11,529 bases of DNA from a bacterium (lineage in GTDB: Bacteria > UBA9089 > UBA9088). Every line of letters starts with the position of its first letter. Positions within the stretch are counted from its first letter, which is position 1. Below the pieces are notes generated by a model that was given only the letters and a program-made list of their open reading frames with translations, searched no databases and was not told the origin of the DNA. The stretch spans positions 1 to 11,529 of the forward strand of contig DNCM01000116.1 of the NCBI GenBank assembly GCA_003498085.1, in the 5' to 3' direction. Below, in pieces: positions 6,663-11,529 of the stretch. The position numbers were made by a program, and so were the translations under genes.

Positions 6663-8050
6663 TTTACCATATTATTGGCAAAGACAGCATATTTTAGAAT
6701 AAAATGAGAGGCTAATCCACCAAAAACAAGAAAAACGATAAAGGTGTAAGAAAAAAATCTTATATAAGATGGAAGATATATAGCTTCCTTCTCTGTTTCA
6801 CCAAAATAAGTTGCTTTAATTGGACCAAAATAATAATAGACTGAAACGACGGAAAAGACGATACCAATTATAGCAAGCATCAAAAGGCCTTCATTTATTG
6901 CCGAATAAAAAAGCCAAAACTTTCCAAAAAATCCAAAAAAAGGAGGGATCCCTGCGAGGGAAGATAAAGAAATAAGAATAAGGATTGAAAAAATAGGACT
7001 CCTTTTCCAAAGGCCATTATAGTCTTCTATATTTTCAAAACCTGTCTCAGAGACAACAAGAAATATAGAAATCGTTGCTATAACATATACAACTCCATAA
7101 AACAAAATGGCAACCACCCCTTCTCCCGAAAATACACAAAGACCGATTGCAATATAGCCTGCATGGGCAATAGAAGAATATGCAAGCATCCTCTTTATGT
7201 TTTTCTGGGGTATTGCTTTAAGGTTTCCAATAACAATTGAAGCAACTGAGACTATGAAAAATAGGGTCCTCCAGTCAAATAGTATTGAACTTAAGGGATA
7301 GAAAAGAAGTCTCATTATAACACCGAAACCTGCAAGTTTTGAACATGTTGCAAGAAAACTTGTAACTGGTGTTGGTGCCCCTTCATATACATCTGCAACC
7401 CACATATGAAAAGGAACAAGACTTGCTTTGAAACAGACACCAGCAAAAATAGAAATAATAGCCAAGAGTTGCATCGGTCCAAACCCCAAACCAATAAGGA
7501 TATTCCCTGCCTCTTTTAAGTTTGTTGTCCCAGTCAACCCATAAATAAGACTCATTCCATAAAGTAAAAAAGCCGAGGAAACACATCCTGTAAGGATATA
7601 CTTTATACCTCCCTCAATTGACTTTTTATCATTTGCCCAAGAGACAAGGAGATATGAACTTATACCAATAAGTTCCAAGGAAATATAGAGGATTATCATA
7701 TCGTAAGATGATACTGCAAGCATCATTCCAATCGTTGCAGAGAGCAAAAGGAAACAGTACTCGGCTTGATTTTTTGAATGTTTTAACCATCCTTTAGATG
7801 TAATGAGAATACCTAATAATGAAACAAGAAAAACAAGCTTAAAAAAAGCTGCCAATGGATCAATTATGAGGCTGTTATTGACCAATTCCCTTACTACAAA
7901 GATAGCAAGGGTACTTACAAATGAAACAATTGTACCAGATATTGCAAATTCAATACTAAAATCAAATTTTTTAATTAGAAGGGATACTGTGATAATAAGG
8001 AAAGAAAAAAATAACAAAACAAGCTCTGGTACAAGCAAAGTTATATCCAT
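6653..8050 (-). CDS. nuoN: NADH-quinone oxidoreductase subunit N
   Basis: NuoN is one of the three antiporter-like membrane subunits of complex I that pump protons. The protein is highly hydrophobic, with about a dozen or more transmembrane segments. Key charged residues are present: E126 in YISLELIGISSYLL (the TM5 glutamate), K208 in FKASLVPFHMW, K238 in TCSKLAGFG and K377 in GIPPFFGFFGKFW. DVYEGAPTPVTSFLA (220-234) and KRMLAYSSIAHAGYIAIGL (286-304) favour NuoN over NuoM and NuoL. Its 465 aa are slightly shorter than many homologues but complete. NuoN is usually the last gene of a nuo operon; here its upstream neighbour is a diguanylate cyclase and no other nuo gene is present. A promoter lies so close to the ATG at 8050 that the message may be leaderless. 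Confidence 0.95.
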   Translation of the reverse strand: MDITLLVPELVLLFFSFLIITVSLLIKKFDFSIEFAISGTIVSFVSTLAIFVVRELVNNSLIIDPLAAFFKLVFLVSLLGILITSKGWLKHSKNQAEYCFLLLSATIGMMLAVSSYDMIILYISLELIGISSYLLVSWANDKKSIEGGIKYILTGCVSSAFLLYGMSLIYGLTGTTNLKEAGNILIGLGFGPMQLLAIISIFAGVCFKASLVPFHMWVADVYEGAPTPVTSFLATCSKLAGFGVIMRLLFYPLSSILFDWRTLFFIVSVASIVIGNLKAIPQKNIKRMLAYSSIAHAGYIAIGLCVFSGEGVVAILFYGVVYVIATISIFLVVSETGFENIEDYNGLWKRSPIFSILILISLSSLAGIPPFFGFFGKFWLFYSAINEGLLMLAIIGIVFSVVSVYYYFGPIKATYFGETEKEAIYLPSYIRFFSYTFIVFLVFGGLASHFILKYAVFANNMVKWI

Positions 8051-8059
8051 TGCAAAGAA

Positions 8060-8089
8060 ATTATAAATTTTTTTCTAATTAAATTGCAA
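8060..8089 (-). promoter_or_regulatory. Promoter directly before nuoN
   Basis: On the minus strand, TTGCAA (8089-8084, four of six matches to the -35) is followed by an 18-nt spacer and a perfect TATAAT (8065-8060). The usual 6-8 nt to the start point puts transcription initiation at about 8053-8051, at or next to the ATG at 8050. No Shine-Dalgarno lies between. This could let nuoN and the prenyl synthase be transcribed separately from the genes before them. Confidence 0.5.
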
Positions 8090-8111
8090 GAAAATGTTAT
8101 TGTTTTTTGTT

Positions 8112-8127
8112 AGCCACACTTATGGCT
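8112..8127. repeat. Small inverted repeat at the cyclase stop codon
   Basis: AGCCA (8112-8116) and TGGCT (8123-8127) form a 5-bp stem with a 6-nt loop covering the TAA of the diguanylate cyclase gene. On the minus strand it is followed by AACAAAAAACAA rather than T, so it is not a standard intrinsic terminator. It might protect an mRNA 3' end, or be chance. Apart from the nuoN promoter, nothing else is seen in the 8051-8119 gap. Confidence 0.3.
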
Positions 8128-10534
8128 GGTAAACAATAACCTTATTTCTTCCAGCCTCTTTTGCAGAGTAAAGACACTTATCTGCTTTTGCAAAGAGGTC
8201 TTTTTCTGTTTCAATACCTTCCTTGGGGAAACAAGCAACACCTAAGCTTACTGTAATTTTGTGTGGTTTTCCATCAAATGTCATTGGATGAATTGCAATA
8301 TTTTCCCTTATTTTCTCTGCAAAGTCATATGCGGTATTCTGGATTGTTTCAGGAAGGACAATAGCAAACTCATCTCCTCCAAACCTTGCAATTAAACCTT
8401 TTCCGTCCATTGTCTTTTTAATAATATCAGAAATTGTAACAATAAGTCTATTTCCCTCCGCATGACCAAATGTATCATTGACATACTTTAATCTATCGAA
8501 ATCAATCATAATCAAGGATAAAGGTTTTTTGTAAGATGATGCATATGCAAATTCCCTTGCAAGATAATCTTCTAAATACCTATAATTGTATGTGTGGGTA
8601 AGCTCATCTTTTTCTGCCATTTCCTTTATCCGATTAAACAATTCAACTCGTTCAAGTGCTTCCGTTACCTGATGCGAAATAATACGAAGAAGCCTTCTTT
8701 TTAAAGGTGGAAATGGTTCCTTGTTGAATGAATAAACAGAAATAAGTCCTTTTGTCTTTTCACCATGAAGGAGTGGAAAAATAAGCTCTGATTGAAACTC
8801 TTTAAGCCCAATCCAAAATAGATCTTCTGTCCCTTCTTGTTTTTCTGTAAAGAATTCCGGCTTCCTCATAGCATATTCTGGGTTTGTCTTTTTCCAAGAG
8901 TCAGTCATTCTTTCCTCTATTGTCCTTATGCAAGATTCATTTATAAAGCATGCTTGTTTTACTTCACCAACAAGCCTTTCTTCGTCGATATAGAGATATG
9001 CACTTGCATGATAATTGAAGAAAGGTTGAATTTTATCGAGTGTCCATGACAATATTTCCCTTGATTTTGACATCTTCGGTGCTTCTGTTGATATGGAGTA
9101 TAAAACACCCAACTCCTCTGTTTGCGCCTCAAGTTCTTCTTTTTCTTTTATTGCCTCTTCAAGCTTCCTTTCTAGCTCTTCTTTTTCTTGAATAAGCTTT
9201 TCTGAATTCTTTATCCTCTCCCTCAAAATATCCCTTTCCTTTGTAATCTTATCTATTTCTGCAGCAAGCTTTTTTCTTTCTTCTTCAAGCAGTGCTTTAT
9301 CCTTAATATGCTTTTCTTTCTCTATCAAAAGCTCCCTTTGTATCTTAAGAACCTCTTCCTTTTCTCTTAGTTTTGATTCAAGGTCTTGTTTTGACTCAAT
9401 AAGCTCTTTCTTTTCAACAGCAACTTTTTCTTTTTTCTCTTGATCATAAATGAGTTCTTTTGCAACTTTTTCCTTTTCTTCGCTCCATACCGCGGTTGTT
9501 TGGGCATTTTTAATTGCAATTGCAGCATGACCACAGATGATAGAAAGCATCTTAAGGTCTGTTTCATTAAATGGCGCCCTACTTGATTTGTTATTGACAT
9601 TTAGGACGCCAAAGATTTCATCACCAACTTTAAGTGGGGCAGAAATGAGTGATTTCGTATAGTATTTTGGAGAGCTTTTTTCCATGTGAAATCTTGGGTC
9701 CTCTGTTACATCTTTAACCAACAAAGGCTCACCTGTTTTTACTACATATCCAACAATTCCTCTCCCCTTTTTAAACGGCCTTTTTGTAACCTCTTCATCG
9801 AGACCTACATATGCTTTTATTAAAAGTTCATCTGTCTTTTGGTCAAGGAGCATTAAAGAGCAAATTTCTGCATCCATTGTCTTTGCTGCAAGATTAACGA
9901 TGAGTGAGTATAGCTTTGCAGGCTCTAATGTAAGAAGAAGGTAGCGAGATTTTTCAAATAGTTCATAAAATTTTGTAATGTTTGCAATCTCTCCTTCCTT
10001 TCCAGAAAGCCTCGATCTCTCTGAAATAAGATTTGTTGATGCCGTGATAAGCTGGAAAATAAGACTTATATCCTGTTCTAAGTTTCCAATTGTAACTTTG
10101 GAAACATTTTTTATTGCATAAAGAAAGGCATTTTCGTCAATACGTAGTTTTTGCAACATCTCGGTGTAATAACGAGAATCTCTAGCTTCGTCAACAAGCT
10201 GGCAGCCGTAAAGCATACCGATTATCTCCTTTCCTGACAATAAAGGAATAACATATCCGAGCAATCCTACATGGCATGAAAATACAATTGGTTGTTTACT
10301 TGCCAAAACCTTATCAGATATTGAGGCAAAGTTTGCACTGCATCCTACCTTTCCTTCTTCTTTTTCCTTAATCATCCGACAAAAAATCCTGTCCTTTTCC
10401 TCTACTAAAACTAGTTTTTTTTCTTTATCTACAATTATAAACGGGGGAACGCCTAGTTTTTTTTCGATTGTTTCTTTTGTAGTCCTCCATTCAAATGAGA
10501 CAATAAATTTATTTAATATCTCTTTTTCATTCAC
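8120..10534 (-). CDS. Sensor diguanylate cyclase: PocR-GAF-coiled coil-GAF-like-GGDEF
   Basis: This is a predicted soluble enzyme making the second messenger c-di-GMP under control of several sensor domains. Residues about 5-165 match the PocR ligand-binding domain, with C52, C65 and C87 in FCRMI, KVGCSANF and VFSCHVGLLGYVIPL. A canonical GAF domain spans about 190-345 (KGRGIVGYVVKTGEPLLVKD, then SLISAPL). A Glu/Lys-rich coiled coil spans about 348-475. A second, diverged GAF-like domain spans about 478-632. The GGDEF domain covers about 640-804, with DELTHTYNYRYL, FDRLKYVNDTFGH and an intact GGDEF at 719-723, so catalysis is expected. The usual RxxD inhibitory site is absent (DGKG at 710-713). 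No membrane segment or EAL domain is seen. The start is GTG at 10534, chosen because GGAGGA (10550-10545) lies 10 nt before it and the stop of the chaperone gene 6 nt before it. The signal sensed is unknown. Confidence 0.93.
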   Translation of the reverse strand: MNEKEILNKFIVSFEWRTTKETIEKKLGVPPFIIVDKEKKLVLVEEKDRIFCRMIKEKEEGKVGCSANFASISDKVLASKQPIVFSCHVGLLGYVIPLLSGKEIIGMLYGCQLVDEARDSRYYTEMLQKLRIDENAFLYAIKNVSKVTIGNLEQDISLIFQLITASTNLISERSRLSGKEGEIANITKFYELFEKSRYLLLTLEPAKLYSLIVNLAAKTMDAEICSLMLLDQKTDELLIKAYVGLDEEVTKRPFKKGRGIVGYVVKTGEPLLVKDVTEDPRFHMEKSSPKYYTKSLISAPLKVGDEIFGVLNVNNKSSRAPFNETDLKMLSIICGHAAIAIKNAQTTAVWSEEKEKVAKELIYDQEKKEKVAVEKKELIESKQDLESKLREKEEVLKIQRELLIEKEKHIKDKALLEEERKKLAAEIDKITKERDILRERIKNSEKLIQEKEELERKLEEAIKEKEELEAQTEELGVLYSISTEAPKMSKSREILSWTLDKIQPFFNYHASAYLYIDEERLVGEVKQACFINESCIRTIEERMTDSWKKTNPEYAMRKPEFFTEKQEGTEDLFWIGLKEFQSELIFPLLHGEKTKGLISVYSFNKEPFPPLKRRLLRIISHQVTEALERVELFNRIKEMAEKDELTHTYNYRYLEDYLAREFAYASSYKKPLSLIMIDFDRLKYVNDTFGHAEGNRLIVTISDIIKKTMDGKGLIARFGGDEFAIVLPETIQNTAYDFAEKIRENIAIHPMTFDGKPHKITVSLGVACFPKEGIETEKDLFAKADKCLYSAKEAGRNKVIVYQP

Positions 10535-10540
10535 CTTTTC

Positions 10541-11377
10541 TTATTCCTCCATCACTATATATGCATTTTTTCTCAATTTACTAATAAATGAAAAAAATGT
10601 TTCTTCAAATCTTTCTTCTTTTATTTTTTCTTCGATAAGAGAAGCAAGTTCTAATAGAATCTCCTCTCTTGTTTCTTTATCTTTCCTCGGTTTTACTCTG
10701 CCCATTACTTCGATAAAAAATTCATCTCTTATCTTCTTTAGGTGATAATTAGGTGTATCTCTTTTTTCTTTCATAATTATAATATAAAATTTATCGTCCA
10801 TTGGAAAAGGATGGCTTATCCTTCCTTCCTCTAATTGAAGACAAACATCAAAAAATTCCTTTTTCATCTCAAGAGGGCAGAGAAAATCAAGGTTTTGTAT
10901 TCTGTATGTTGTTACTCTATCTTTTGTAAGTTCAAGGAATGATTTGTTTGCATCTTCTTCATTTTCAAACGCAAGAAAATCGATACGTACTTCTTCTTTA
11001 TACCCATTGAGATTTGAAAGTATTTCCTCTTCCTCTATTCCTATTCTTTTTCTCATAATATTTAGAAGTCGCATCCTCAAAAACTCATCGGAAATCTTTT
11101 TTTTGAGGGAAATCTCGTCTGTTTGTACTCCCTTAGGAAGTTCCCTCATCCTTTCTTCAACAATTCCTTCAGAGATACTAATTCCTATTCTTTTTGCCTC
11201 TTTAGTAAGAAGTATCTGGTCTATCATTGCATAAAGGGCCTCGTTCTTGTCTAAACCCTTTTTTTGGATATCTTCCAACTCCTTTTTGGTGATTATTTCA
11301 TCATCAATCCAGGCAACAATTCTATCATCTCCATAAGCTATAGAAAACAAACCTAAAAAAAGTAAGATTTTAATCAT
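10541..11377 (-). CDS. SurA/PrsA-like peptidyl-prolyl isomerase-type chaperone
   Basis: This is a predicted secreted folding helper. Started at 11377, it opens with a signal peptide (MIKILLFLGLFSIAYG, likely cut before DDRIV). A SurA-N-type helical region follows: RIVAWIDDEIITKKELEDI (19-37), then ALYAMIDQILLTKEAKRIGI (47-66). Residues about 128-206 resemble a shortened parvulin domain: VRIDFLAFENEEDANKSF, and near the end CLQLEEGRISHPFPMDDKFYIIIMKEK, which follows the usual l-x-x-G-x-(I/V)-S-x-P then F/Y-x-I-I-x-(M/L) pattern. The central GGDLGW-type stretch of active parvulins is missing, so isomerase activity is doubtful and a chaperone role is more likely. The C-terminus is helical and highly charged. 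An upstream in-frame ATG at 11401 adds 8 residues; neither start has a good Shine-Dalgarno, and I prefer 11377 because the signal peptide is then standard. It ends 6 nt before the diguanylate cyclase. Confidence 0.75.
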   Translation of the reverse strand: MIKILLFLGLFSIAYGDDRIVAWIDDEIITKKELEDIQKKGLDKNEALYAMIDQILLTKEAKRIGISISEGIVEERMRELPKGVQTDEISLKKKISDEFLRMRLLNIMRKRIGIEEEEILSNLNGYKEEVRIDFLAFENEEDANKSFLELTKDRVTTYRIQNLDFLCPLEMKKEFFDVCLQLEEGRISHPFPMDDKFYIIIMKEKRDTPNYHLKKIRDEFFIEVMGRVKPRKDKETREEILLELASLIEEKIKEERFEETFFSFISKLRKNAYIVMEE

Positions 11378-11403
11378 TTTTCTCTGATGTAAATCGGGCA
11401 TTT

Positions 11404-11429
11404 TTATAATCTTAAAATATTATAATCTT
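11404..11429. repeat. 10-bp direct repeat in the leader of the chaperone gene
   Basis: TTATAATCTT occurs at 11404-11413 and 11420-11429, 16 bp apart start to start. A near copy with one extra A (TTATAAATCTT) lies at 11468-11478 and overlaps the -10 element. The middle copy creates a second TATAAT on the minus strand (11424-11419) that lacks a good -35 partner. These could be regulator sites on one DNA face, or low-complexity AT-rich sequence. Confidence 0.4.
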
Positions 11430-11466
11430 CGGCAAGTTTGTCCATCATTAACATTAAATATTAAAC

Positions 11467-11496
11467 ATTATAAATCTTAATCTAAATCTTTGTCAA
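11467..11496 (-). promoter_or_regulatory. Consensus sigma70 promoter of the minus-strand block
   Basis: On the minus strand a perfect TTGACA (11496-11491) and a perfect TATAAT (11472-11467) are separated by 18 nt. Transcription would start near 11460, leaving a leader of about 60-84 nt before the chaperone start. This is the best promoter in the window and probably drives at least the chaperone and diguanylate cyclase genes. The rest of 11497-11529 shows nothing I can assign. Confidence 0.75.
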
Positions 11497-11529
11497 CACT
11501 TTTGTAGTGAAACTTACCCATATCTTTTT

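Noticed and set aside
8112..8127. Intrinsic terminator between the cyclase and nuoN
   Set aside because: The stem is only 5 bp and is followed by A-rich sequence on the minus strand rather than a U-tract.
9367..9600. Minus-strand 77-codon frame rich in Lys and Leu
   Set aside because: It is a shifted reading of the Lys/Glu-rich coiled-coil section of the diguanylate cyclase gene.
11405..11449. Upstream short frame (MMDKLAEDYNILRL) in the chaperone leader as a regulatory peptide
   Set aside because: It has no ribosome-binding site, no run of a single regulatory amino acid and no attenuator hairpin. A 14-codon frame is easily random.
1..11529. CRISPR array, tRNA, rRNA, transposon ends
   Set aside because: I saw no regularly spaced repeats, no transposase-like frame and no tRNA or rRNA-like sequence. 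Absence of small structured RNAs was judged by eye only.

Overview
The window is an AT-rich bacterial chromosome segment. It holds seven complete protein genes in two convergent blocks, a possible gene tail at the left edge, no RNA genes, no mobile elements and no CRISPR. The gene set points to an anaerobic or facultative bacterium: a glycyl-radical (class III) ribonucleotide reductase beside a proton-pumping NADH:quinone oxidoreductase subunit and an F-type ATP synthase subunit. A SurA/PrsA-like foldase with a signal peptide fits a diderm envelope. I cannot name the lineage. The scattered gene order suits one of the poorly cultivated bacterial phyla, but that is inference.

Plus-strand block (1-5732): nrdD (anaerobic ribonucleoside-triphosphate reductase) has its own strong ribosome-binding site. 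Next comes a near-consensus promoter and a secreted protein of five Ig-like (IPT/TIG-type) repeats ending in a glutamate-rich tail. Then come atpG (F1 gamma subunit) and ddl (D-alanine--D-alanine ligase). The last three genes are 28-29 nt apart and probably share one transcript.

Minus-strand block (11401 down to 5736): a consensus TTGACA/TATAAT promoter precedes a SurA/PrsA-like peptidyl-prolyl isomerase-type chaperone. Six nucleotides later a large sensor diguanylate cyclase begins (PocR-GAF-coiled coil-GAF-like-GGDEF). After a 69-nt gap carrying its own promoter come nuoN (complex I subunit N) and a trans-polyprenyl diphosphate synthase. The last two genes overlap by 10 nt. A likely link between them is that the synthase makes the isoprenoid tail of the quinone reduced by complex I.

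The blocks converge with only 3 nt between the stop codons of ddl and the prenyl synthase. The best terminator-like hairpin for the minus-strand transcript lies inside the last codons of ddl. No gene-free stretch exceeds 300 nt; the longest are the two window edges (1-165 and 11402-11529).

Most of the window is housekeeping. The less ordinary points are: atpG and nuoN lying away from their complexes' operons; the Ig-repeat protein with a perfectly duplicated acidic tail; the multi-sensor cyclase without the usual product-inhibition motif; the possibly leaderless nuoN start; and the terminator embedded in a coding region. I found no clear evidence of a wholly new multi-gene system.
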